Of a stretch of DNA of 51,010 nucleotides, positions 1-8,911 are shown piece after piece. How positions within the stretch are numbered: position 1 is the first letter of the stretch; each line of letters begins with the position of its first letter. The stretch spans positions 1 to 51,010 of the forward strand of contig JAAWOU010000018.1 of NCBI GenBank assembly GCA_022799755.1, read 5' to 3'. The notes beneath the pieces were generated by a model, which was not told where the DNA came from, ran no database searches, and was given only the letters and a program-made list of their open reading frames with translations. The translations under genes and the position numbers were made by a program. This DNA is from Lachnospiraceae bacterium (GTDB taxonomy: Bacteria; Bacillota; Clostridia; Lachnospirales; Lachnospiraceae).

Positions 1-4
1 GCAG

Positions 5-25
5 AAAGTGTCCTTCGGACACTTT
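5..25. terminator. Hairpin downstream of the MATE gene
   Basis: A perfect 9-bp stem (AAAGTGTCC with GGACACTTT) around a TTC loop lies past the stop of the minus-strand MATE gene. The T run is only three bases long, so it may be a weak intrinsic terminator for the marR-MATE operon or a shared bidirectional one. Confidence 0.5.
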
Positions 26-34
26 GGTATTTGA

Positions 35-94
35 CCCTCGCGGCATTCGTCAAATGTGCATGCAAGCATGCCCACTTGACTCATTGCTCGCGGG
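35..94. repeat. Large imperfect palindrome at the MATE stop codon
   Basis: Two arms of about 29 bases meet at a perfect GCATGC-AA-GCATGC core (58-71). The outer parts, CCCTCGCGGCATTCGTCAAA on the left and the complement of TTGACTCATTGCTCGCGGG on the right, match imperfectly. The right arm overlaps the last codons and stop (81-83) of the MATE gene. It resembles a dispersed intergenic palindrome or mRNA 3' stabiliser; function unknown. Confidence 0.5.
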
Positions 95-1421
95 AATAAC
101 GGTATTTCTTACGCATCCCCACCAAAAACAGCACCGTCACAAACGCCGCCACCAGCTCCGCGGCCACAATGGAGAACCAGATGCCGTCGATTCCCCATAT
201 CACAGGAAAGAGCAGCACCGCAGCCACCTGGAACACCAGCGTGCGCAGAAACGAGATCAGCGCCGACACCAGACCGTTGCCAAGGGCGGTAAAAAACGAC
301 GATCCGTAAATGGCCAGCCCTGCGAACAGGAAAGAAAAGGAGTACACCAAAAATCCCCGCAGCGTCAGCTCCAGAAGCGCCGGGTCATACCCTACAAAGA
401 TCAGGGACAGGGGCCTTGCCAGACTTTCCGCAAGGAGCAGCATGCTCACCGAAAAGATGCCGATCAGCACCAGGCTCTTTTTCAGCAATCCCCTCAGCTC
501 CTCATGGTTCCCCGCTCCGTAATGATATCCCACAACCGGGGCCACACCCACGGAATAGCCGATAAAGGCCGCCAGGAAGACCAAATTTACGTACATCAAT
601 ACACCATAGGCCGCCACTCCGTCCTCCCCGGCATATCTCATCAGCTGGCCGTTGTACAGCATGCCCACCACGGACATGGAGATATTGGACATCAGTTCGG
701 AGGAACCGTTGGCGCAGGCTTTCAGGATCGCCTTTCCGTCAAATTTCGTCCTGGTAAGCCGCAGCAGGCTCGAATTAGGACGGCCGAAATAGATCAGCGG
801 CACCAGGCCGCCGATGGACTGGCTCAGCGCCGTGGCCCCGGCAGCGCCCACAAGCCCCCAGCGAAACACCCCCACGAACAAAGCGTCCAGCACTATATTC
901 GTCACGCCCGCCGCCACCGTGACGGCCAGTCCCAGCTTCGGCTTCTCCGCCGTGATGAAGAAGCTCTGGAACTCGAACTGCAGGATAAGCGCCGGCAGCA
1001 CTGCCAGGATGATGCGCCCATACACCACGCAGTTGTCCAGCAGCTCTCCCTCCGCCCCCAGCAGGGCCGCCACCGGGCGCAGCGCCAGAATGCCCAGCGC
1101 GCCGATCACGATACCGCACAGGATCGATACATAGATGAACAGCGAGAAAAGCCTCTTCGCTTTCTCCTTATCCCCGGTCCCCATGGTAATCGCGATGAGA
1201 GCACTGCCTCCTGTGCCGAACATGAATCCCACCGTGCCCAGTATCATCAGGAAAGGCATGATGAAATTCACCGCGGCAAAAGGTGTCTTGCCCACGAAAT
1301 TGGACACGAAATAGCCGTCCACCACACCGTAGACGGATGTGAACACCATCATGATGACGGACGGAAACGTAAAACGCAGCAATTTTTTGTAATCGAATTT
1401 GTCTGACAATTGAATGTTCAT
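81..1421 (-). CDS. MATE family multidrug efflux transporter (MepA-like)
   Basis: Cation-coupled antiporter of the MATE family, expected to expel cationic drugs or metabolites across the cytoplasmic membrane. The 446-residue length and twelve hydrophobic segments fit the family. The N-terminal half has the DGYFVSNFVG stretch in the second helix region, as in MepA-type proteins. The ATG is preceded by GGAGGTG at good spacing. It lies 39 bp downstream of a MarR regulator on the same strand, an arrangement like mepR-mepA of staphylococci, so co-transcription and drug-responsive repression are likely. The substrate cannot be read from sequence. MATE identity is firm; the MepA subgroup is a judgement from recalled sequences. 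Confidence 0.93.
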   Translation of the reverse strand: MNIQLSDKFDYKKLLRFTFPSVIMMVFTSVYGVVDGYFVSNFVGKTPFAAVNFIMPFLMILGTVGFMFGTGGSALIAITMGTGDKEKAKRLFSLFIYVSILCGIVIGALGILALRPVAALLGAEGELLDNCVVYGRIILAVLPALILQFEFQSFFITAEKPKLGLAVTVAAGVTNIVLDALFVGVFRWGLVGAAGATALSQSIGGLVPLIYFGRPNSSLLRLTRTKFDGKAILKACANGSSELMSNISMSVVGMLYNGQLMRYAGEDGVAAYGVLMYVNLVFLAAFIGYSVGVAPVVGYHYGAGNHEELRGLLKKSLVLIGIFSVSMLLLAESLARPLSLIFVGYDPALLELTLRGFLVYSFSFLFAGLAIYGSSFFTALGNGLVSALISFLRTLVFQVAAVLLFPVIWGIDGIWFSIVAAELVAAFVTVLFLVGMRKKYRYSREQ

Positions 1422-1460
1422 TGATACACCTCCATGCCTGCTATCGGCAGGCCTGTTCTT

Positions 1461-1898
1461 TCACAGCATTTTGGTCTTTTCTCTGAGCGCTGTCAGATAC
1501 TTCTGGGTCAGTTCCAGATACTGCTCCACATGCGCCCTGGGCCAGGAATCCAGGATGCCGTTCTCGATCTCGATCAGCTTTACCACCGTGCGCTCCGCCA
1601 GTTCCCTGCCCTTTTCCGTAAGGCATACCCGCTTTTTCTTGCCGTCCATTCCCTCCAGGTAGACGGTTCCCTCCTCCTCCAGCTTCCGTAGAGCGGAATT
1701 GATGGTCTGCTTGCTGACCCCGGACAGCGCGAGAATCTCCCTGAGGGGACAATGCCCCCCCTTATCGCACAGAATATACAATATCTGCATGGTGCTGTCG
1801 GACATTCCCATCCGCAGGGCCGCCTCATGGTATACCGCATCCGTCTCGCTGACCAAATGGTTGAACCGCCGCATTCCCTCGCTTGTCATGCCTGCCAT
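1461..1898 (-). CDS. MarR family transcriptional regulator
   Basis: Winged-helix dimeric repressor of about 145 residues, typical for MarR. The recognition-helix region reads LREILALSGVSKQTINSALR and is followed by the wing with DGKKKR and the LTEKG motif. I prefer the ATG at 1898 because AGGGGGGAG sits about 7 bases upstream; an ATG at 1919 would add seven residues. First gene of a two-gene operon with the MATE pump. A perfect inverted repeat overlapping its own promoter suggests autorepression. The inducing ligand is unknown. Confidence 0.9.
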   Translation of the reverse strand: MAGMTSEGMRRFNHLVSETDAVYHEAALRMGMSDSTMQILYILCDKGGHCPLREILALSGVSKQTINSALRKLEEEGTVYLEGMDGKKKRVCLTEKGRELAERTVVKLIEIENGILDSWPRAHVEQYLELTQKYLTALREKTKML

Positions 1899-1936
1899 AT
1901 CCCGCTCCCCCCTTTGCATCCCGCCTTTTTATGTCC

Positions 1937-1982
1937 GAAATCGTACTATCCTTGCGATGCTTTTTCATTTTAGTACGATTTC
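1937..1982. promoter_or_regulatory. Perfect 12-bp inverted repeat, candidate MarR operator
   Basis: Arms GAAATCGTACTA (1937-1948) and TAGTACGATTTC (1971-1982) are exact reverse complements separated by 22 bp. The right arm overlaps the -10 and spacer of the marR promoter, and the left arm lies in the 5' leader. This is where a MarR dimer pair would block transcription. The role is inference; the symmetry is direct. Confidence 0.7.
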
Positions 1983-1995
1983 ATACAAAAGTCAA
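1967..1995 (-). promoter_or_regulatory. Sigma-A-type promoter of the marR-MATE operon
   Basis: On the minus strand, -35 TTGACT (1990-1995) and -10 TAAAAT (1967-1972) are separated by 17 bp. The -10 overlaps the right arm of the inverted repeat. Confidence 0.7.
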
Positions 1996-2025
1996 GAGTC
2001 AATTGTGAGAAATGTGTCCGTGAAT

Positions 2026-2204
2026 GTTACTGTTCACGGCTTCGCCGTTCACAGCAACATGATGCACACATACAATAGAATTCAAAAGCAGAATTCTATT
2101 GTCATTAATTGAGCAAAGTGCGCTCATTTTGGCGCCTGCTGTCTCGTGATTTTCGTGCAAAATGCGCACGAAAACACTTCGCGGAACTACCCGTGAACAG
2201 TAAC
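2026..2204. repeat. Intergenic segment bounded by 14-bp inverted repeats
   Basis: GTTACTGTTCACGG at 2026-2039 is the exact reverse complement of 2191-2204, enclosing about 150 bp that contain no gene. Inside is a perfect 12-bp hairpin (2072-2102, ACAATAGAATTC with its complement). The form suggests a small mobile or palindromic intergenic element (MITE-like), though no target-site duplication was identified. The rest of the 1920-2348 gap holds only the marR promoter/operator and the hairpin at 2269-2302. Confidence 0.45.
2072..2102. repeat. Dispersed hairpin, copy A
   Basis: Perfect 12-bp stem ACAATAGAATTC / GAATTCTATTGT with a 7-base loop, followed by CATTAAT. A related hairpin with outer ACAATGGAA / TTCTATTGTCATGAAT occurs at 8692-8726, so this looks like a dispersed family. 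Confidence 0.5.
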
Positions 2205-2268
2205 CCGTGAATACGTTACAGCAATTGACTTCGCGGAGGGGCTGTCTGAGCTGTTGCTCGATAACATA

Positions 2269-2302
2269 GACAGAGGCTGCCGTTTCAACGACAGCCTCTG
2301 TC
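2269..2302. terminator. Hairpin downstream of the ABC exporter operon
   Basis: An 11-bp perfect stem, GACAGAGGCTG / CAGCCTCTGTC, lies 47 bp past the stop of the minus-strand ABC gene. No clear T run follows on the minus strand, so it may be a 3' stabiliser rather than a strong terminator. Confidence 0.45.
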
Positions 2303-2348
2303 ATGGCCAAGCGCTACTGTTGCGGCTCCGCCGCTATGTCTTTTCTGC

Positions 2349-4223
2349 TTACGCCGTCTCCTCCCTGCCCTCAAACTGGGCATTGTACAATTCCGCGTAA
2401 AATCCGCCCTTTTCCAGCAGCTCCTGATGATTTCCCTGCTCCACGATATCCCCGTCTCTCATCACCAGGATCACATCCGCGTCCCGGATGGTGGAGAGCC
2501 TGTGGGCTATGACAAAGCTGGTCCGCCCTTTCATCAGATTGTTCATGGCTTTCTGTATCCGGATCTCCGTCCGGGTGTCCACGGAGCTGGTGGCCTCGTC
2601 CAGGATCAATATGGGATTGTCCGCCAGAATGGCCCTGGCAATGGTCAGCAGCTGCTTCTGCCCCTGGGACACATTGGAGGCGTCCTCCCCAAGCTCCATC
2701 TGATACCCTCCGGGGAGGGTCTGAATGAACCGGTGGACATGGGCCGCTTTCGCCGCGGCGATCACCTCCTCGTCCGTGGCGTCCAGCTTTCCGTAACGGA
2801 TATTCTCCATGATGGTCCCATGGAAGAGCCAGGTATCCTGCAGCACCATGCCGAAGCTCTCCCGCAGTTTGCTGCGCTCACAGTCCCTGACGTCCCGGCC
2901 GTCCACCCGGATGGCGCCGCCGTTCACATCGTAAAACCGCATGAGCAGCTTTACCATAGTGGTCTTGCCCGCGCCCGTAGGCCCTACAATGGCCACCATC
3001 TGCCCCGGCTTCACATCGCAGCTGAAGTCATGAATGATTACCTTGTCCGGCTGATAGCCGAAGCGCACATGTTCGAAGCAGACGCTCCCCTTTGTCCCCG
3101 CCTGGCCGCCGGGTTCGCTGGTTCGCGCGCCGCCCGCTGCCGTCACGTCCTCCTCCGGCTCCTCCAGAAACTCGAACACCCTCTCTGCCGCCGCTGCCGT
3201 GGACTGAAGCAGATTGGAGACCTGGGCCACCTGGGTGATGGGCTGGGTAAAGTTCTTCACATATTGGATAAACGCCTGAATCTCTCCTACCTCGATGACG
3301 CCCTGTATGGCCAGCATGCTCCCGCTGACGGCCACCGCCACATAGCCCAGGTTTCCCACGAAAGTCATGATCGGCTGCATCATTCCGGAGAGAAACTGGG
3401 ACTTCCAGGCGCTCTGACACAGAATCCGGTTCGTCTCGTCAAATTCCGCCAGGCTGGCCTCCTCCCTGTTGAAAGCCTTGACAATATTCTGCCCGCTGTA
3501 CACCTCCTCGATCTGGCCGTTGATCTTGCCCAGATAGGTCTGCTGGGCCACGAAGAACTTCTGGGAATGCTTCATCACCACGCCGATGAGCCCTCCGGAC
3601 ACCGGCAGTATCACCAGTGCGATCAGAGTCATCAGAGGGCTGATGGAGAGCATCATGATCAGGATCCCCACGATGGTAGCCACGGAGGTAATCAGCGTCG
3701 TAATGCTCTGGCCCAGGCTCTGCCCCAGCGTATCCACATCATTGGTGATCCTGGACAGCACCTCTCCCACTGTCCTGGACTCAAAGTAAGCCATGGGTAT
3801 CCGGTTGATTTTCTCCGAGATGGCTTTCCGAAACTGGTAGCAGAGCTTCTGGGAAATCTCCGTCATCACGATTCCCTGCAGAAAGGACAGCAGGGCGCTG
3901 AGCCCGTACAGTCCCAAAAGGAACAGCAGAATCTCTCCGATCCGCCCGAAATTGATGCCTCCCGTACCTGCAAATCTGGCCATCATGCCGTTGAACAGCT
4001 CCGTGGTGGCCCGGGCCAGCACCTTAGGCCCAACGATATTGAACACAGTGCTCCCCGCCGCGAATATCGCCACCCCAAATAGCGCCACCCGGTACTTTCC
4101 CATGGAGCGCATCAGCTTGGAGAACGTCCCCCTGAAGTCTTTCGCCTTTTCTCCCGGCATCATGCCCCCGTGAGGGCCCCTGGGTCCTCTGGGACCGCCT
4201 GTGACTTTCTTCTCCTCACTCAT
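2349..4223 (-). CDS. ABC multidrug exporter subunit with the consensus ATPase site
   Basis: A 624-residue half-transporter: six membrane helices (about residues 45-330) then a nucleotide-binding domain. The domain shows Walker A GPTGAGKTT, signature VSQGQ, Walker B ILILDEAT with the catalytic Glu, and switch His in AHRLSTI. The N-terminus is a Gly/Pro-rich cytoplasmic stretch. Its start overlaps the stop of the upstream 719-residue subunit by 4 bp (ATGA), so the two are translationally coupled and should form a heterodimer like BmrC/BmrD, EfrCD or TM287/288. In such pairs this subunit supplies the catalytic Walker B Glu of the hydrolytic site. Likely substrates are amphipathic drugs or lipids; not determinable here. 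Confidence 0.93.
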   Translation of the reverse strand: MSEEKKVTGGPRGPRGPHGGMMPGEKAKDFRGTFSKLMRSMGKYRVALFGVAIFAAGSTVFNIVGPKVLARATTELFNGMMARFAGTGGINFGRIGEILLFLLGLYGLSALLSFLQGIVMTEISQKLCYQFRKAISEKINRIPMAYFESRTVGEVLSRITNDVDTLGQSLGQSITTLITSVATIVGILIMMLSISPLMTLIALVILPVSGGLIGVVMKHSQKFFVAQQTYLGKINGQIEEVYSGQNIVKAFNREEASLAEFDETNRILCQSAWKSQFLSGMMQPIMTFVGNLGYVAVAVSGSMLAIQGVIEVGEIQAFIQYVKNFTQPITQVAQVSNLLQSTAAAAERVFEFLEEPEEDVTAAGGARTSEPGGQAGTKGSVCFEHVRFGYQPDKVIIHDFSCDVKPGQMVAIVGPTGAGKTTMVKLLMRFYDVNGGAIRVDGRDVRDCERSKLRESFGMVLQDTWLFHGTIMENIRYGKLDATDEEVIAAAKAAHVHRFIQTLPGGYQMELGEDASNVSQGQKQLLTIARAILADNPILILDEATSSVDTRTEIRIQKAMNNLMKGRTSFVIAHRLSTIRDADVILVMRDGDIVEQGNHQELLEKGGFYAELYNAQFEGREETA

Positions 4224-6379
4224 ACTGCCGCACCTCCCTCCAGCTCAGCCTCCGAAAGCTGTGACTTCGCAATTTCTCTGTAAGCTTCGCACTCCCGCAG
4301 AAGCTCGCCGTGAGCGCCCATGCCTGCGATCTTCCCGTCGTCCAGCACGATGATCCGGTCCGCATGCAGTATGGTGCTGATGCGCTGGGCCACGATGATT
4401 ACAGTTGCGTCTTTCGTCTTCTCCCCCAGCGCCCGCCGCAGAGCCACATCCGTCTTGTAGTCCAGCGCCGAAAAGCTGTCGTCGAACAGGAATACTTTCG
4501 GCGATTTTGCGATGGCCCTGGCAATGGAAAGCCTCTGCTTCTGTCCGCCGGACACATTGGAGCCACCCTGGGATATCTCACTGTGATATTTCTCCGGCTT
4601 GCTCTCTATGAACTCCGTGGCCTGGGCGATCTCGGCCGCCTCCTCCATCTGCCTGTCGCTGATCTCAGATTCGCCCGCTTTCCACGCGCCGCCGAACTTC
4701 AGATTCGAGGCAATGTCCCCGGAAAACAGCACAGCTTTCTGGGGCACATAGCCCAAAAGGCTCCTCAGCTTACGCTGGGACACGTCCCGGATGTCCACGC
4801 CGTCTATGGTAATCCGCCCTCCCGTCACGTCATAGAACCTGGGAATCAGATTCAGCAAAGTGGATTTGCCGCAGCCTGTGCTGCCGATGATGGCCGTGGT
4901 CTCCCCGGGGCTGGCGGTAAAGCTTAAGTGCTCCAGGGCATCCTCGTCCGCGCCCGGATAGCGGAAAGACACGTCCTCAAACTTTACCACACCTTTGGCG
5001 TCATCTAACCGCTCGTCCTGTGTCTGTTCCTTATCCTGCACGCCGGCCTGGGTGCCTATGACTTCCTCGATGCGCCCCGCGGCCACTCCGGCTCTGGGCA
5101 GCATCACGGAAACCATTGTCAGCATCAAAAAGGACATGACAATCTGCATGGTATAAGTGATAAATGCCAGCATGTCCCCCACCATCAGGTTCCCGGCGTC
5201 AATCCCCTTTGCCCCGAACCAGACGATCATAAGGCTGATACCGTTCATGATCAGCATCATCACGGGCATCATCACATTCATCACCCGGTTGGTGAATAGC
5301 TGGGTCCGCATCAGGTCCCTGCTGGCCTTGTCGAACCGCTCCTCCTCGAACTTCTCCCTGCTGAACGCCCGGATGACCGACACTCCGGTAAGGATTTCCC
5401 GAGATACCAGGTTCATACGGTCTATCAGGGTCTGCATCTTCTTGAACTTCGGCATGGCCGCGGCCATCAGCACGCACACCAAAGCCATGATCACGGCCAC
5501 AGCCACCACGATGATCCATCCCATGCCGGTTCTGGTCCCCAGCACTTTCAGCACGCCGCCGATGCCGATGATAGGCGCATACACCACCATGCGCAGCAGC
5601 ATCACCACCACCATCTGTACCTGCTGGATATCATTGGTGCTCCTGGTGATCAGAGACGCCGTGGAAAACCGCTCCATCTCTCCGTGGGAAAAGGACAATA
5701 CCTTGGTGAACACCCGCTCCCGCAGATTCAGTCCCAGTCTGGCGCCGATTCTGGCGGCCAGGAATCCCACCAAAATAGACGCGGCCATCATCACCACGGA
5801 GTAGGCCAGCATACGGCCTCCTGTCCGGTACAGGTAATTTCTCTGCACCCTGCCCAGATCCATTCCCAGCTGCTCGTACTCATTCTGCACGAACTGCACT
5901 GCCCCCTGCGCTATCGCGGAATCCGCGCTGTCTCCCAGGCTCTCCAGGATCCCCTCCCGAAGCGCCAGTATCTGCCCGTCGTCCGGGTTCATCCCGACTC
6001 CCGCCTCAGGCCCCTGTATGCCGTTCCCGGCATCCGACGCCAAGAGCGCCAGCATGGATATCCCCATGCATTCCTCCAGAGACTCCCTGGTCTCCTTGTC
6101 TCCGCAGAAGACATAGTTTCCGTCCTCATCCCGCTCGTAGGCGGATTCCATCCGTTCCCTCTCCTCCCGGGTCATAAGCATACCCAGCCGGCCGTAGGCG
6201 GATTCCCGCATCCGCTCCGGCACTCCGTCCTCAATTCCTTTCTGCCCGATCCCCACGTCCACAATGTCCGCCGTGTACTGGGGCAGGGCCAGATCGCAGT
6301 ACGCCTGTACCACCAAAAGCGCAATGACGGCCAGCGCCGGCCACCCTGCCTCCTTAAGATACCTGAAAATTTTCAGCAT
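4220..6379 (-). CDS. ABC multidrug exporter subunit with degenerate ATPase site and extracellular insertion
   Basis: A 719-residue half-transporter, about 130 residues longer than the usual 580-600. The extra length sits between the first and second membrane helices (about residues 35-170), a hydrophilic acidic segment predicted to be outside the cell, comparable to the extracellular domain of BmrD. The nucleotide-binding domain has Walker A GSTGCGKST and signature VSGGQ. Walker B reads VFLFDDSFS (Asp in place of the catalytic Glu) and the switch His is Gln (VAQRIST). It is therefore the non-catalytic half of an asymmetric heterodimer with the next gene. Well-placed GGAGGAG site before the ATG. 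Confidence 0.92.
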   Translation of the reverse strand: MLKIFRYLKEAGWPALAVIALLVVQAYCDLALPQYTADIVDVGIGQKGIEDGVPERMRESAYGRLGMLMTREERERMESAYERDEDGNYVFCGDKETRESLEECMGISMLALLASDAGNGIQGPEAGVGMNPDDGQILALREGILESLGDSADSAIAQGAVQFVQNEYEQLGMDLGRVQRNYLYRTGGRMLAYSVVMMAASILVGFLAARIGARLGLNLRERVFTKVLSFSHGEMERFSTASLITRSTNDIQQVQMVVVMLLRMVVYAPIIGIGGVLKVLGTRTGMGWIIVVAVAVIMALVCVLMAAAMPKFKKMQTLIDRMNLVSREILTGVSVIRAFSREKFEEERFDKASRDLMRTQLFTNRVMNVMMPVMMLIMNGISLMIVWFGAKGIDAGNLMVGDMLAFITYTMQIVMSFLMLTMVSVMLPRAGVAAGRIEEVIGTQAGVQDKEQTQDERLDDAKGVVKFEDVSFRYPGADEDALEHLSFTASPGETTAIIGSTGCGKSTLLNLIPRFYDVTGGRITIDGVDIRDVSQRKLRSLLGYVPQKAVLFSGDIASNLKFGGAWKAGESEISDRQMEEAAEIAQATEFIESKPEKYHSEISQGGSNVSGGQKQRLSIARAIAKSPKVFLFDDSFSALDYKTDVALRRALGEKTKDATVIIVAQRISTILHADRIIVLDDGKIAGMGAHGELLRECEAYREIAKSQLSEAELEGGAAV

Positions 6380-6418
6380 GCCCGTCTCCTCCCATAATAT
6401 CCCTTTTGATATCGAAGT

Positions 6419-6447
6419 ATGTTAGCATGCCGGCAGAGAGATGTCAA
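6419..6447 (-). promoter_or_regulatory. Promoter of the ABC exporter operon
   Basis: Minus strand: -35 TTGACA (6442-6447), 17-bp spacer, -10 TAACAT (6419-6424). The 332-bp gap 6380-6711 is a divergent promoter region and holds no gene that I can support. Confidence 0.75.
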
Positions 6448-6621
6448 CGATTCCGCTGATTAAAAAAGTGGGAGCTTTCTAAATTTTTTCTGAAAGTCCC
6501 CGGGCTCCGGCTGCCCGACGAAACTTCGCCCTGCGACCCGCTGCCTTCTGCACGCAGAAGCATTGTATTGTGTTTTTGTAATCATCATCCGTTTCTCCGG
6601 GGGGAAAGCGCCTGGAAATGA

Positions 6622-6651
6622 TTGACAATTCTCCTCTCTCTTTTGTATAAT
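6622..6651 (+). promoter_or_regulatory. Promoter of the chemotaxis receptor gene
   Basis: -35 TTGACA (6622-6627), 18-bp spacer and -10 TATAAT (6646-6651), about 60 bp before the chosen start codon. Confidence 0.75.
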
Positions 6652-6711
6652 AATATATATATTTACGGTTATACACACAATTACTTATCAGCACAACGGA
6701 GGTCTACAGAA

Positions 6712-8691
6712 ATGAAAAGCATTCGAGCCAAAATCACCTTATGTCTCATCGTAACCGTCACGACAGCGCTGCTGGGAGCGGGTATTTCCGGTATTGTACC
6801 CAGCTACCACAGCATCCTTACCACCGTGAATCATATGATGAGCGAAACTGCCGTTCTGGCGGCAGGATATGTGGAACAGGAACTGACGGCTTACAGAAAC
6901 GTAGCCATGGACACAGGCTGCATTCCCCAGCTGTCCGATCCGGAAGTGACGGCGGAGGAGAAGAAATCCATCATCGACGAGCGCTGCGCCATGCACAATT
7001 TCCAGCGGGGAAACATCATCGGCATGGACGGCATCAGCATTTTCGACGGAAAGGACTATTCCGACCGGGAGTACGTACAGCAGGCCATGCAGGGCAATAT
7101 CTATGTGTCGGAGCCCCTGATCAGCAAGATCACCGGCGAATTGTCCATCATGGTGGCCGCTCCCCTGTATGAGGACGGCATTCACGGATCCACTATTGTG
7201 GGCGTGGTGTATTTCGTTCCCCCCGAGACCTTTTTGAATGATATCGTGTCCTCTATCCAGATCGGAGAGAACAGCAGAGCCTATATGATCAACAAGACCG
7301 GCGACACCATCGCCGATATCGTCTTAGACACCATCACGGTCCAGAACATCGAGACCCAGTCCCAGACCGATTCCTCCCTGCGGGATTTGGCTGCCATACA
7401 CCAGGCTATGCGAAATGGGGAGAACGGATTCGGAAGTTATGGCACTCAGGAGAGCAAAATGTTCATAGCCTACGCTCCCGTAAGCGGCACGGACGGCTGG
7501 AGCATTGCGGTCACCGCGCCCCAGCTCAATTATCTGTCCTCTACATATCAGGGCATGGCCATCAATATCATCGTGATAGCGTCGGCCGTTTTGATCTCCA
7601 TCGTCGTAGCCCTGCTGCTGGCAGGCAGCATCAGCAAGCCTATGAAAGCCTGCGCAGAGCGGATGCAGCTATTGGTGGAGGGAGATTTGGATACTCCCAT
7701 GCCCCGGATATCCACCAAGGATGAGACCGGCATGCTGGCCCGCTCCACCACTGCTTTGGTGGAGGGCTTAAGCACGGTAATCAATGACATCAGCTACCTG
7801 ATGACCCAGTTAGCCAATCAGAATCTGAATATCCGCACCCAGCATGAGGAGGCCTATGCGGGGAGCTTCCGAAACATCCTGCTCTCCATGCGCCATATGA
7901 AAATATCCCTGAGCACAGTGCTCACCCAGGTCCACAGCTCCGCCAACCAGGTATCCTCGGCCAGCGACCAGCTGTCCGCAGGGGCACAGACCTTGAGTCA
8001 GGGTTCCGTAGAACAGGCCAGCGCCGTGGAGGAACTGGCGTCCCAGATCAACGAGATTTCCGAACAGGCCAAGCATACCGCGGACAGCGCGGGGAGTGTC
8101 CGTGACCAGACCCATCTGGCCGGCGAAAAGATTTCCCGGTGCAATGAGCAGATGCAGCATCTGACCGGCGCCATGAATAAGATACAGACCTGCTCCGATC
8201 AGATCGGAAAGATCTTAAAGACCATTGACGATATCGCTTTCCAGACCAATATCCTGGCCCTGAACGCCGCCGTAGAGGCCGCAAGGGCAGGCGAAGCCGG
8301 CAAAGGCTTTGCCGTGGTGGCGGAGGAGGTGCGCAGCCTGGCAGGCAAATCCGCAGATGCCGCAAAAGAGACCTCGGCGCTCATCGAGAATTCCACAGAG
8401 GCCGTGCATGAGGGCAGCGGGATTGCAAAGGAGACGGCTGACAGCCTTTCGGATGTGGTAGCCACCATTCAGTCCGTTGTAGCTGCCATCAACAGCATTG
8501 CGGCAGTGTCCAACGAACAGTCCACGGCTGTCTGGCAGGTCTCCGAGGGAGTCAACCAGATTTCCATGGTGGTACAGAACAACAGCGCCACGGCCCAGCA
8601 AAGCGCGGCCGCCAGCCAGCAGCTCTCCGCGGAGGCGGCGGGGCTGAATCGGCTGGTAAACCAGTTTACCTTATCGTCGGAGAGAGAATAA
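6712..8691 (+). CDS. Methyl-accepting chemotaxis protein
   Basis: Transmembrane chemoreceptor of 659 residues that senses an external ligand and controls CheA. Order: TM1 (about 10-30), an extracellular Cache-like sensor (about 35-280), TM2 (about 285-310), HAMP, and a long cytoplasmic coiled coil with the conserved hairpin tip [21 protein letters not shown] chose the ATG at 6712 because GGAGGT lies 7 bases upstream; the frame stays open upstream but crosses the promoter. No chemotaxis or flagellar genes are nearby, so it is an orphan receptor, and there is no C-terminal CheR-binding pentapeptide. The ligand is unknown. Confidence 0.94.
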   Translation: MKSIRAKITLCLIVTVTTALLGAGISGIVPSYHSILTTVNHMMSETAVLAAGYVEQELTAYRNVAMDTGCIPQLSDPEVTAEEKKSIIDERCAMHNFQRGNIIGMDGISIFDGKDYSDREYVQQAMQGNIYVSEPLISKITGELSIMVAAPLYEDGIHGSTIVGVVYFVPPETFLNDIVSSIQIGENSRAYMINKTGDTIADIVLDTITVQNIETQSQTDSSLRDLAAIHQAMRNGENGFGSYGTQESKMFIAYAPVSGTDGWSIAVTAPQLNYLSSTYQGMAINIIVIASAVLISIVVALLLAGSISKPMKACAERMQLLVEGDLDTPMPRISTKDETGMLARSTTALVEGLSTVINDISYLMTQLANQNLNIRTQHEEAYAGSFRNILLSMRHMKISLSTVLTQVHSSANQVSSASDQLSAGAQTLSQGSVEQASAVEELASQINEISEQAKHTADSAGSVRDQTHLAGEKISRCNEQMQHLTGAMNKIQTCSDQIGKILKTIDDIAFQTNILALNAAVEAARAGEAGKGFAVVAEEVRSLAGKSADAAKETSALIENSTEAVHEGSGIAKETADSLSDVVATIQSVVAAINSIAAVSNEQSTAVWQVSEGVNQISMVVQNNSATAQQSAAASQQLSAEAAGLNRLVNQFTLSSERE

Positions 8692-8726
8692 ACAATGGAA
8701 TCCACGCTTCGCGAGTCTTCTATTGT
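8692..8726. repeat. Dispersed hairpin, copy B
   Basis: Begins one base past the chemoreceptor stop. Outer arms ACAATGGAA and TTCTATTGT pair, with an inner CGC-TTC-GCG. It shares the TTCTATTGTCAT(T/G)AAT end with the hairpin at 2072-2102. Confidence 0.45.
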
Positions 8727-8738
8727 CATGAATCAAAG

Positions 8739-8780
8739 GGCTGTCACATCATTGATTTCCGAATCACGGATGCGACAGCC
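8739..8780 (+). terminator. Hairpin downstream of the chemoreceptor gene
   Basis: GGCTGTCACATC (8739-8750) pairs with GATGCGACAGCC (8769-8780) with one mismatch. An AT-rich tail follows but no pure T run. A second hairpin, TGCCACAAATC/GATTTGTGGCA, follows at 8792-8825. Together they probably end transcription between the convergent genes. Confidence 0.5.
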
Positions 8781-8791
8781 ATATAAAAACT

Positions 8792-8825
8792 TGCCACAAA
8801 TCCTGATTTCTCACGATTTGTGGCA
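8792..8825. terminator. Second convergent intergenic hairpin
   Basis: A perfect 11-bp stem, TGCCACAAATC / GATTTGTGGCA, with a 12-base loop between the convergent chemoreceptor and MATE genes; probably serves either strand. Confidence 0.45.
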
Positions 8826-8911
8826 TATCAACTGTCTTCCTTTTTATCTGATTTTTATCCCTGTAAAATGAACACAATAAATCAGTGCAAACCTGGAACT
8901 TCTTCCCGCAC

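Noticed and set aside
24..1406. 460-codon plus-strand frame opposite the first MATE gene
   Set aside because: His/Gln/Arg-rich shadow translation; the minus-strand MATE gene has clear motifs and a ribosome site.
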